Shown here: positions 22,790 to 33,652 of the stretch, piece after piece
Layout: every line of letters begins with the position of its first letter
Numbering within the stretch: position 1 is the first letter of the stretch
Assembly: GCA_051294375.1 (NCBI GenBank)
Contig: CM119267.1
Coordinates: 3,840,759-3,904,758, forward strand
Length of the DNA: 64,000 bases
Direction of reading: 5' to 3'
Origin: Paraspadella gotoi
Taxonomy: Eukaryota > Chaetognatha
Program-made: the position numbers and the translations under genes
The notes under the pieces: generated by a model
The model's database searches: none
What the model saw: the letters and a program-made list of their open reading frames with translations, nothing else
What the model was told of the DNA's origin: nothing

Positions 22790-22947
22790 ACTTCCAACCC
22801 CCCTGGCCGGCCGTGGCGTTGGGCGGCGCGACGCCTCCTCCATCCACGCCGTCGACGTCGGCGCTGTGGAGGTCGTCGTCGTCTGCGGAGTGCTCGTCCT
22901 TCTCGCCGTCCTTTTGCCTTCTCCTCGTCATCCTGTACAAGCGTCAG
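22790..22947 (+). CDS. Candidate exon with transmembrane segment (one probable inserted base)
   Basis: A C-rich polypyrimidine tract and CTTCCAG precede 22790, and CAG/GTGATG follows 22947. The frame starting at 22791 reads LPTPLAGRGVGRRDASS, then AVEVVVVCGVLVLLAVLL, a typical single membrane span. At 22917-22918 a CC pair shifts the frame. Reading one C gives LLLVILYKRQ, a natural end of a membrane helix with basic stop-transfer residues, and leaves the exon in phase 0. As written, the frame continues PSPRHPVQAS instead. The neighbouring DNA is indel-rich, so a base-calling error is likely. Sequence composition is GC-rich and CG-rich, unlike the surroundings. Probably a type I receptor-like protein; the family is unknown. 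Confidence 0.5.
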
Positions 22948-22949
22948 GT

Positions 22950-23240
22950 GATGATGATTGATTGGTTTGATTGGTTGATTTGGTTGACTATCTGGATTGA
23001 TTAGTTGATTGGATTGATTTATAGGATTTGATTAGATTGATTGATTTTATGGATTGATTGGATTGATTGATTGATTGATTGTATTGATTGGATTGACTAT
23101 TGGATGATTGGTTGATTTGGATTGATTTATTGGATTAGATTTGATTGATGATTGATGGATGATTGATTGATGATTGATTGATTGGATTGATTGGATGATT
23201 GATTGATTGATGAATTGAAGGAGGATGGATTGATGGATTG
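22950..23240. repeat. (GATT)n degenerate microsatellite
   Basis: About 290 bases of TTGATTGGATTGA-type repeats directly after the candidate exon. Confidence 0.9.
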
Positions 23241-23486
23241 ATTTATTGATAAATTGATAAAAAATATTCGAGTAATTGAATGATTGATAGATTGAAAGAG
23301 CGATTGATTCTTTGATCGTTTTATCGCTTGATTGTTTCTTGTATTAATGATCCCCGACCTCGCATTCTAAACCCGTCGCCTGCTAAAGTGCGACACCGGA
23401 TTCTCTATGAAAAAGGGTTTTAAAACTCGGCGCCATTCCGTGTACCAGTAAAGAGCCAACCTCTCATTCGTTCTCCTTGCATTCCG

Positions 23487-23511
23487 GCGGCGGCGGCGGC
23501 GGCGGCGGCGA
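23487..23511. repeat. (CGG)n trinucleotide run
   Basis: Eight GGC/CGG units, unusual in this AT-rich window. Confidence 0.9.
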
Positions 23512-24059
23512 GACTAACAAAAGATGCGCTTCGTTGTCGAAGACATTTGCAAATGGCGCGAGCGAGAGAGAGACGCCGAGAGAGAGCGAGAGAGAGCGAG
23601 AGAGAAAAAACAGAGAGCGCTCTCGTTTGTGTTTGGAAGGATGATATCTATTTATCATCGGGACTCTCTCTCTCTCTCTCTTGAAAAAAACAGAGAGAGA
23701 GAGAGAGAGAGATAGAGAGAGAGTCGAGAAGATAAAAAAAAGAGGAAAGAGAAAAAGATGGCGACCGCGCCGTGAAGCCGAGAAAAAGAAGAGACTTTAA
23801 AAGGGATTTTTCTTTTTCGTTCGTCCGATGTTAAGACTTTCCTTTCCTCCCTTGGATAGATCGTGAAGGGGTGAGGGTTAGGGGTAAGTGTTTAAGGGGG
23901 TGGGCCGGGGGGACTGGAAGTATTGAGGTCTTTTCCTTCTATCGACGATGAGACGTGATTAAAGGAAAATGGGACTTTTTGCTTTGACAAGAAATCAAGA
24001 CGGAGATCTTACTTAAGAGTCTAGGTGCACGTACAATTGATACAGTTCCTAAAATATTA

Positions 24060-24215
24060 TGTTACCTCATTGATATTAAAAGCCAGGTGCTCTTGGAGTT
24101 GATGAACTAAACTGTGAGAGAGGTTTGATTGAAAACTTGTAAGATACTGCTATGTTACCTACTATTTTGTAAAAGTCAGGATAGGTTATTTATTCAATGT
24201 GTACCTATCTCAACT
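24060..24215 (+). repeat. Dispersed repeat D, diverged copy
   Basis: Recognisable blocks CCTCATTGATA, AAGCCAGGTGCTCTTGGAGT, TGATTGAAAACTTGTAAGAT and TGCTATGTTACC, aligned with 38393-38600 but more diverged. Confidence 0.55.
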
Positions 24216-25262
24216 TGCTTTGTCTACGATTCCAAGACGAGAAATACTATGACACGAGTATATTTTTCGGAACACAAATATACTGTTAAGCGCTAAGAGA
24301 GAATTATTCCTCCATATTGCAATTTGTACCAATACAATACCAAATACCTTACCAATACCAAATACCGTACCCAATATCCAAAAACTCTTCATATTTTCTC
24401 ATCCACTGATATTCCACCTCCCCGCCCCTTCCCTCCAAAAAAATTCTTTCTCTCACTCGGGATTTTCTTTTTTCTTTTCTTTCCTTCGTTTTTCTTTCAC
24501 TTCGTCGCTGGAAACGGAAAAAGACGTCGAAGTGGGGGAAGAAGTAAAAGGGGGGAAGAGAGGAAAGGAGGGAGAGAGGAAAGGGGAAGAGACAAAGGAA
24601 GGAGAGGGGCTGAAGTCGGAACGATCGTCCGGAGACATTTTTGAAAGATTGCCGAGATTTTTCTGGGGCTGAGGATTAAATGCAGGTCCGAGGAAATAGA
24701 AGAAAAAAAAACGAAGAAAAAAAATTGGAATGAAGAATCTGAGAGAAAGAAAAATCGTAGAAATTTCGAGATGTGAAGTTTAGGAAAAAGGAAGGATATC
24801 ATTTTTGTGTGTGGGATCATAATGAAATTACACGGTGTGGGAGATTCCCAATGGATCTTTAAATGGGCATAATTTTAGTTTCGCCGACCGGGGTTGGGGG
24901 GGGGTTTAAGGTTAAAGTAATTAGGTAATAATTTTTTAAAAATTTTATTTTAAATAACTATTTTTAAATAGTTTTTCAAAATACGCCGAAACTCCGTAAA
25001 TAAGTAAAATTTTACTTTTAAATGAGGAAAGAAAAATGCTTTTTTATTTTTATCAATGGATTTTTTTGTGGATTTTCACAATGAAATTTTTTATTGGGAC
25101 AAGTTTTGTTATAAAATATCGAATGCCAAATAGCATATAATTGGTAATTATTCTGTAACGAAACTTATCATAAACTATGATTTTAAAATTATCCTAATAC
25201 TTGAATATACAATGAAAATACATTTTAAAATTTTTTTAACGTTTTTATATTATTTTTGGTAA

Positions 25263-25307
25263 CGTGCATAACAGTGCATAACAGTACATAACAGTACATA
25301 ACAGTAC
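25263..25307. repeat. 11-bp tandem repeat CATAACAGTAC/GTGCATAACA
   Basis: Four units of GCATAACAGT / ACATAACAGT. Confidence 0.85.
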
Positions 25308-25577
25308 CGTCAAAACGAGACGTTAAAAATTCGCTACAACAATAAAAAAAAGTAATGTAATCGATAACAAATAATGGAAATGATAACAAATTCTACAACA
25401 AAAAAAGATAATGATTTGATAGTACTAAATACGACTCGGAAAAAGAAGTTTGATAAAAACATCGGAAAATCAAATAATATCACACTATAACAGTAGAAGT
25501 ATAAACATCGTTAATACGACGGTTGGCAAAAACGGAATACATTCCGTTGAGAAATAATCGCGAGTGACAATACTACA

Positions 25578-25586
25578 TAATTTAAT
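25578..25586 (-). promoter_or_regulatory. Possible polyadenylation signal ATTAAA for the kinase gene
   Basis: On the minus strand ATTAAA lies about 45 bases past the kinase stop codon (25630). No AATAAA is closer. Weak but in the expected place. Confidence 0.3.
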
Positions 25587-25629
25587 CAATCAATTAATCA
25601 ATAAAAAAGGGCACAAAATAGGGATTATC

Positions 25630-26331
25630 TTATGAGATAGAAGTGATAATAGATCCAGAGTCGATATCCACTTCTCCTTTCTTTTCTTCTTCACTCATCA
25701 ACGCGAACCACGGATGAGCGAGAGCCTCGTCCACGGAGATCCTTTCACTCGGATCTAATTCTAAGCACCTGAGAATTAGGTCAGAAAGGACCGGCGAGGC
25801 ACGCCCCTTGGTCACGGTCTTAAAGTCTAACGACCCGGGCGGCCCGCGAAAGTCCCCGTCTTCGCTATGACCCGCGCTGATGATTCGCTTTCCGTTCTCG
25901 CAAAGGCCGTCAGCTTCGCCGGCCCCGCAGCCGCAATCGGTGCAGCCGCACCGGCAGGAGCCGTCCCACTGCATGACGCACACCACGTCTCCGCATAGGC
26001 AGTCGGATGTGGCGTAGAGGGGCGTGCCGTCGGGGCGCACAAAGTGAGAAGCTCGCGTAGTTTGACGGAACATGTTATGCGGCAAATATCCGAACATTTC
26101 GCTGATGGCGGCGAATTGGTCTTCAATGCTGGAGCCTTGAAGTAAAGGATCTCCAGTCAATAGTTCGGCCACGATGCAGCCGTACGACCACATGTCGTAC
26201 GGCTTGCCGCAGAAAGAGCCGAGGAACATTTCGGGTGCGCGGTAGAATTGCGTCCCGAAGAAAGTCGAAGGTACTATGCAGGCTGGGAGGGAGAGGCCGA
26301 GATCAATGACTTTGATGCCAAGGTTATCCGT
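25630..26331 (-). CDS. DYRK kinase exon 4 (activation loop to C-terminus)
   Basis: 702 bases from acceptor CATCTTTTCCAG to TAA at 25632-25630. Begins TDNLGIKVIDLG, followed by an activation loop with STF replacing YxY, then FYRAPE, DMWSYGC and AELLTGDPLL. A Cys-rich insert (residues 410-443) precedes RGPPGS, which matches the GPPES of DYRK2. It ends DEALAHPWF plus an acidic tail. GC-rich for this window. Confidence 0.95.
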   Translation of the reverse strand, partial: TDNLGIKVIDLGLSLPACIVPSTFFGTQFYRAPEMFLGSFCGKPYDMWSYGCIVAELLTGDPLLQGSSIEDQFAAISEMFGYLPHNMFRQTTRASHFVRPDGTPLYATSDCLCGDVVCVMQWDGSCRCGCTDCGCGAGEADGLCENGKRIISAGHSEDGDFRGPPGSLDFKTVTKGRASPVLSDLILRCLELDPSERISVDEALAHPWFALMSEEEKKGEVDIDSGSIITSIS

Positions 26332-29300
26332 CTGGAAAAGATGAGGGGAGAGATGAGGGAATATTAGTTGGGTTTGTGTGTGTGTGTGAGAGAGAGAGAG
26401 AAATACTAGAAGATTAAGAATTAGAATCAAAAAATTATAAAAGTGTACAGTAAGTTTAAGAGAAAAATTATAATTGTACATAAATCATAAAAAAAATTTT
26501 TACTTAAAATCATCGGAATGAACGTAAACTTGTAAAGTTTCAATTTTATCACAATTATCTTATATATTATCTATTATATTATATTAAAAAAAGAAAATTA
26601 TTCTTATTTAAAAAAAAAAACGACTTCAAATTCATGAACTAATTTGACAAAATATTTGGCTTTTTTAGTCGGATCTGCTTATCAGCAGATCCCGACTATN
26701 NNNNNNNNNNNNNNNNNNNNNNNNAATTCACTTTTGTCGGTCCGCGGTCCGCCCCCTCAATATTGTCGGGCACACACTTATATCATGTCAGAACATCGAA
26801 TTATGATAAATTATGCAAAAAAAACAATGTCCGTCCGTCTGTCCGTCTGCTGTCCCACCTTAGCAAAAAACTCCAATTACTCGTGATTGCATGGATGGAT
26901 CGGTATGAAATTTGTGTGTGTGGGTAGGAAACTGTGTGATTGAGATGGATATGAAGTTTCGAGGGAATCGTGCGAGTGGAAATTGGTTTAAATGGGAAAA
27001 AAAATATATATTTCACTATTTGAACGCCAATTGCCTCATGAGTGGATAGGGCAATTGACTTGAAATTTTGTATGATGGTAGGAAAGTGTGTGATTGAGAT
27101 GGATATAAAGTTTCGATGGAATCGTGCAGTGGAAATGAGTTAAAATGGAAAAAACAAAAGTCATATTTACTTGAAGTATTTTTACTTAAATTTACTCATA
27201 ATTATTATGTTTATTAAAAATTGGATAGATAAATCGAAATTGAATTTTGTGTGTGGGTAGGAAAGTATGTGATAAAGCTGGATATAATTTTTTAGATGGA
27301 ATCGTAGGAGTGGAAATGAGTTCAAATTTAGAAAACCAAAAGACACATTTATTTGAATTTTTTTAAAGTTTCTCTCTCTCTATCTCTCTCTGATTGATGA
27401 TTGATTGATTTGATTCATTGATTGATTGTCCAAATTTGCCAATTGACAAAAATATGCCAGTTGACCAAATTCTTAAAGTTGACCAAATTATGCCAGTTGA
27501 CCAAATATGCCTGTTGACCAAATTATGCCAGTTGACCAAATTATGCCAGTGACCAACAGTTGACCAATTATGCCAGTTGAACCAAATTATGCCAGTTGAC
27601 CAAATTATGCCAGTTGACCAAATTATGCCAGTTGACCAAAATTATGCCAGTTGACCAAATTATGCAGTTGACAAATTATGCCAGTTGACAATTATGCCAG
27701 TTGAACCAAATTATGCCAGTTGACCAAATATGCCAGTTGACCAAATTATGCCAGTTGACCAAATTATGCCAGTTGACCAAATTAGCCAGTTGACCAAATT
27801 AGCCAGTTGACCAAATTAGCCAGTTGACCAAATTATGCAGTTACCAAATTAGCCAGTTGACCAAATTAGCCAGTACATTATCTAAATTGATCAAATTATG
27901 TCAGTAGACCAAATTATGTCAGTAGACCAAATTATGTCAGTAGACCAAATTATGTCAGTAGGACCAAATTATGTCAGTAGACCAAATTATGTCAGTAAAA
28001 ATTATGTCAGTAGACCAAATTATGTCAGTTGACAAAATTATGTCAGTGACAAAATTATGTCAGTTGACAAAATTATGTCAGTGACAAAATTATGTCAGTT
28101 GACAAAATTATGTCAGTTGACAAAAATTATGTCAGTGACAAAATTATGTCAGTTGATTAAATTATGCAAGTTGATTAAATTATGCAAGTTGACCAAGTTA
28201 GCTTAATTATTATTGACCTGGAATTTTGTATGTGAGTAGAAAAGTGTGTGATTGAACAGGAAACCAAGTTTCGATGGAATCTTTTGAGTGGAAATGAGTT
28301 TAAATGGAAAAAAACAAAAAACCTGTTTCACTAATTAATTATGCTTTTTTTTATTTTTATATTAAATGTAAATGCAGGATGTATTAATAAATCAAATAAT
28401 TAATCAGTTAATTAATCAATTAGTCAATTAATTAATCAATAATTAATTAATAAGTCAATGAATCCGTCCATCCGTCCCACCTTAGCAAAAGCTCCAATAA
28501 CTCGTGATTGGCTGGTTGGTTGGAATGGAATTTTGTGTGTGGGTAGGAAAGTGTGTGATAAAGCTGGATATAAAGTTTCGACGGAATCGTGTGAATGGAA
28601 ATGAGTTTAAGTGGAAAAAAACATAAGTCGCATTTACTAAAATATTTTTACTTATTTTAACTAATAAGTATTTTAATTAATCATAATTGGATGGATAAAT
28701 TGAGTTCAAATTTTTTGTGTGGGTAGAAAAATGTGTAACGATGCTTGATATAAAGTTTCGTTGGAAACGTACGAGTGAAATGAGTTTAAATGAAAAAAAT
28801 ATGAGTCACATTTACTTGAATCTTTTTACTTATTTTAACCCATAATAGATTGAGATGAAATTTTGTTAGCGGGTAGAGAGAGAGAGGCAGAAAAATGAGC
28901 ATAAGGATCGTCGCAATTGCAAGAGAGAGAGAGAGGAGCAGAAAAATGAGCATAAGGATCGTTGCAATTGCAAGAGAGAGAGAGAGAGAAAAAAGAGAGC
29001 TCGAGATTAAAATTAGCAAATAAAAAAGTGTTATTTTACTCACTGAATAAAAATACTTAAAATACTTACAAAATACATAAAATTGATAAAAATATTATTC
29101 GATAACATTGTTTAATCACATGTAATATATCTAGTAAGGCGGGCCAAAATTGAACATTTTTTATAACTTCTAGTTCTCTTTAAAAATTTTTTTTTTCCTT
29201 TTATTACTAAATCGATTTTCAATGTAACTTTTTGAATAGTTCATTGGGTTGTTGCACTGAAGCTTTTAAATATTTATTAATATATAATAATTATATAAAG

Positions 29301-29491
29301 TTTTGACGGAATTGTGCCAGTGGAAATGAGTTTAGATGGAAAAAACATAAGTCACATTTACTTGAATCTTTAATATTAATGATTACTAATAAATGTTTTA
29401 TTAATTAATTAATTAATTAATTAATTAGAAAAAATGATGCAAGTTAAAAGAATCTTAAAGCATAAAGATCGTCGCAATTGCATAAAAGGAG

Positions 29492-29537
<46 letters not shown>

Positions 29538-32500
29538 ACATAAAATAAAATAGAGGATATTGTTTGTTTTGATAAAATGTAAACAAAACATATTTAATAA
29601 CTGTCCTAACCCAATTTTAAGGACATCGATGATGTTAAGTTGTATATAAATTTAAAATTAATTATTACATATTAAAATTAATTAATTAATCGATTAATTA
29701 ATTATTTATTTATCGTAGGCAGATCCGACATCGTTTGCTCAAACTTGTTTCCTTTTTTTCTTTTTTAGCTTTAATTCAAAATCAAATTTATTGTAAATTT
29801 TATTAGATTTTTGGTTAAGGATTATTAGTGTTAAGAGATAAAGTTAGGTTAGGGGTTTTATTAAGCATTTAGAGTTAAATAATCTTAAATATTGAAATTA
29901 AAATAATATTAAATTAATATTAAAATTTAAACCAAATTTACCAATTACGAAAACAAAATCGGGCGCTATCGGAAAAATAGTGCCAATTATTTTACTCGAA
30001 ACAAACTTTTTGAAAAATTATTTTTAAATGATTTATGATTTATGTTTTGAATGAAGGAAATAATAAATAAATAAGTTAATAAATAAATAAATAAATAAAT
30101 GCACCAAAATATCCCATTTTCTCACCTTCATCATTAAATTGTCGGGCTTCAGATCACAATGCACGATGTCTTTGTCGTGAAGTTGCTTAATTCCCTTAAG
30201 GATCGCGAAGGCCATCCTTCGGACGACATCCTCCGGGAATCCCTCGTACCCTCGTTCCTCGAGACGTCCTCGAGGCTGCTGCCGAGAAGTTCGAAGACGA
30301 GGATCGTGTGACCCCGGAAGTCATGGTGGAATTCCTTGAGGATACCAAGTTGGAGAGGCCCTCGGAGCGGCCTTTTCGAGGCTCCTCAAGAGATTCACCT
30401 CGCGACGAGCCTCTTTTAAGAGCGACCCTGTACTGGCGAAGGATTTTGAGAGCGACCGTTTGGGAAGTCTTGTGGTCGATGGCCTTTACCACTTGGCCGA
30501 AGCTTTCCTTCGCCTGGAGAGAGGAAGTGGGGGGTTAAAAAGCAAACGATCTTTAATAAAACGAGGCGATATTTAATTAAGTCGAAAGTTTTCCAAAAAA
30601 ATAAGTATTTAAATGTATCAAAAAAAAAAAAAAAAATCGGACCGAAACTTACCTAAAACTTGGAGAATTTCGTATCGAAATAGGACGTGGTCACCGGAAG
30701 GAAGTTATAAATTCCCTTTTCGTCATTGAACACGAGTTGATCGTCGACGACAAAATGTTCGTTTTTCCTGTTAAATAAAGAGAATTAAAGTTAATTATGA
30801 ACTATAATAATAATAATTTATAAACTAAAAAATATCTCAAACGAGTTAGCAAATGTTTTATTGTTAAAACGCGATTCCAATAGCCCAATCGAAAAGCGAA
30901 CAAAATTTTTAACTTTTAAAAAAATAATAAAATTTACTCTCGAATATCGCGGATTTTCATTGTTTAATATCGATCAAAGTTAAATTCTTTTTTTTTTCAC
31001 TTTCGATCTTAATATTCAATTTTCTCAACGCATAATAATTTTTTAAACTAATGATGACATAAAGAATTAAGTTTTTAAATATGTTAACATTTACATGTTC
31101 TTACTGTTTACATTTACAAGTATACAATCGCCACTTACCTTTGAGCGTCGACGCCGCCGAAGTAAATTTCGCTAAAGTTCTTCGCTTCCTCCTCCTCCCA
31201 TTGAGTCAAGTTTTCAAAGAAGGGTGTGGAGTAGGACTCGGGCGGGAGGAGTAGGAGGGCGAACGGGAGCCGGAACCGGCGCCGGCGTTGGCGCACGGTA
31301 TCGGGACGCCGACATTTTCGCCAAGAGGTTTGAACGCCGTCACGAATTCCTCATTGCGCTGATCGCTGACGGAGGAGTAGGAGGAAGTTCTGGGGGCGGG
31401 AGGCGTGGAAGGAAAGTAGAGAGGGGGAGACTCGAAGGTCGAGTAGTAGGAGGAGAAGGATTGGCGTAGGGAATGAGGTTAGGAGCGTAGCGATGCTTTC
31501 TCGCGAACGGGAGCCATGGCGTTAATACGGAGAGAAAAGATAGAGAGCGAGACGGAGTTTAGTTTATGTGGTAAATATGGATTACGGAGTTTCGTAATTT
31601 GGGAATTTGAGAGTTTTGATAATCGGAAAATTAAGATTTAAATATTCCGAAAATAAGATTGAAAAAAAAACCCGTATGGAGATTTTCACAATGCGATTAG
31701 ACGTTTGGTCAAAAATGAGATAAAATTCGTTTCGATTCGAGAAAATTGGTTTTCGTCCAAGAAAATTTGGGGAAATGTGAGAGACGGAGACAATGTCGTG
31801 GGTTTTAAATGGGAAGAAGAGGAAGAGGGAATAGAGAGAGAGAGAGATCGAGGGATCGAAGAGGAGAAGAGGAAGAGGGAGAGACAGGAGAGAGAGAGAG
31901 AGATCGAGGGTTCGAAGGAGGAGGAAGAGGGAGAGACAGAGAGGGAGAGAGAGAGAGAGATCGAGGGTTCGAAGGAGGAGGAAGAGGAAGAGAGAGAGAT
32001 AGGGAGAGAGAGATGCCACGGATCGAGAGTCTTTGTCTTCGTCTTCACTTTCGTCTCTTCGTCTCTCTTCTTTTCTCGACACCATAAAATTCCTTCCTCT
32101 TCCTTGTCGTTGTTGTCGTCGTCTTCGTCATGGTGTATCTATTAATTAATGTAAAGTATAATTTTCATCAATTTTTTTTTTAATTTCAATTTTAAATTAT
32201 TAATTAAAACTTTTATCCGATATATTTCCTCTGTATCTTTTTCTTCTTTTTCGTTGCCTTCGAATTCACAAGTTGATTAAATTATGCAAGTTGACCAAGT
32301 TAGCTTAATTATTATTGACCTGGAATTTTGTATGTGAGTAGAAAAGTGTGTGATTGAACAGGAAACCAAGTTTCGATGGAATCTTTTGAGTGGAAATGAG
32401 TTTAAATGGAAAAAAACAAAAAACCTGTTTCACTAATTAATTATGCTTTTTTTTATTTTTATATTAAATGTAAATGCAGGATGTATTAATAAATCAAATA

Positions 32501-33596
32501 ATTAATCAGTTAATTAATCAATTAGTCAATTAATTAATCAATAATTAATTAATAAGTCAATGAATCCGTCCATCCGTCCCACCTTAGCAAAAAGCTCCAA
32601 TAACTCGTGATTGGCTGGTTGGATTGGAATGGAATTTTGTGTGTGGGTAGGAAAGTGTGTGATAAAGCTGGATATAAAGTTTCGACGGAATCGTGTGAAT
32701 GGAAATGAGTTTAAGTGGAAAAAACATAAGTCGCATTTACTAAAATATTTTTACTTATTTTAACTAATAAGTATTTTAATTAATCATAATTGGATGGATA
32801 AATTGAGTTCAAATTTTTTGTGTGGGTAGAAAAATGTGTAACGATGCTTGATATAAAGTTTCGTTGGAACGTACGAGTGGAAATGAGTTAAATGAAAAAA
32901 AATATGAGTCACATTTACTTGAATCTTTTTACTTATTTTAACCCATAATAGATTGAGATGAAATATTTGTTAGCGGGTAGAGAGAGAGAGAGCGAGAAAA
33001 ATGAGCATAAGGATCGTCGCAATTGCAAAGAGAGAGAGAGAGGAGCAGAAAAATGAGCATAAGGATCGTTGCAATGCAGAGAGAGAGAGAGAGAGAAAAA
33101 AGAGAGCAATCGAGATTAAAATTAGCAAATAAAAAAGTTGTTATTTTACTCACTGAATAAAAATACTTAAAATACTTACAAAATACATAAAATTGATAAA
33201 AATATTATTCCGATAACATTGTTTAATCACATGTAATATATCTAGTAAGGCGGGCCAAAATTGAACATTTTTTATAACTTCTAGTTCTCTTTAAAATTTT
33301 TTTTTTCCTTTTATTACTAAATCGATTTTCAATGTAACTTTTTGAATAGTTCATTGGGTTGTTGCACTGAAGCTTTTAAATATTTATAATATATAATAAT
33401 TATATAAAGTTTTGACGGAATTGTGCCAGTGGAAATGAGTTTAGATGGAAAAAACATAAGTCACATTTACTTGAATCTTTAATATTAATGAATTACTAAT
33501 AAATGTTTTATTAATTAATTAATTAATTAATTAATTAGAAAAAATGATGCAAGTTAAAAGAATCTTAAAGCATAAAGATCGTCGCAATTGCATAAA

Positions 33597-33652
<56 letters not shown>

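Larger units (their letters stand above)
23241..25262. other. Intergenic or intronic, no gene seen
   Basis: Contains a (CGG)n run at 23487-23511, GA-rich sequence at 23570-23725, a diverged repeat D copy at 24060-24215, and AT-rich DNA from 24850. The short GC-rich patch around 23490 could be a promoter or 5' UTR, but nothing supports a start site. Confidence 0.4.
26666..29749 (+). mobile_element. Repeat family R, copy 2 (long form with minisatellite)
   Basis: Starts with the same hairpin AGTCGGATCTGC-TTATCA-GCAGATCCCGACT as copy 1 and ends GGCAGATCCGACATCGTTTG plus CTCAAACTTGTT (29717-29749). It contains the CTGTCCGTC tract, about seven diverged units with GTGTGTGGGTAGGAAAGTGT and GATGGAATCGT motifs, a 0.78-kb minisatellite, and a 25-N gap at 26700-26724. 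No ORF. Lies in intron 3 of the kinase. Confidence 0.6.
28168..32269. repeat. 4.1-kb tandem duplication, copy 1
   Basis: Runs from the last minisatellite units to GCCTTCGAATTCAC and matches 32270-36398 end to end, including damaged copies of kinase exons 1-3. There is no gap at the junction. Many one-base differences lie in homopolymers. Confidence 0.93.

Noticed and set aside
25827-26126. 99-codon minus-strand frame overlapping the kinase
   Set aside because: Alternative phase of the GC-rich kinase exon 4; all family motifs are in the main frame.
27428-28210. CRISPR-like regular repeats
   Set aside because: Units are contiguous with no unique spacers; it is a minisatellite in a eukaryotic intron.
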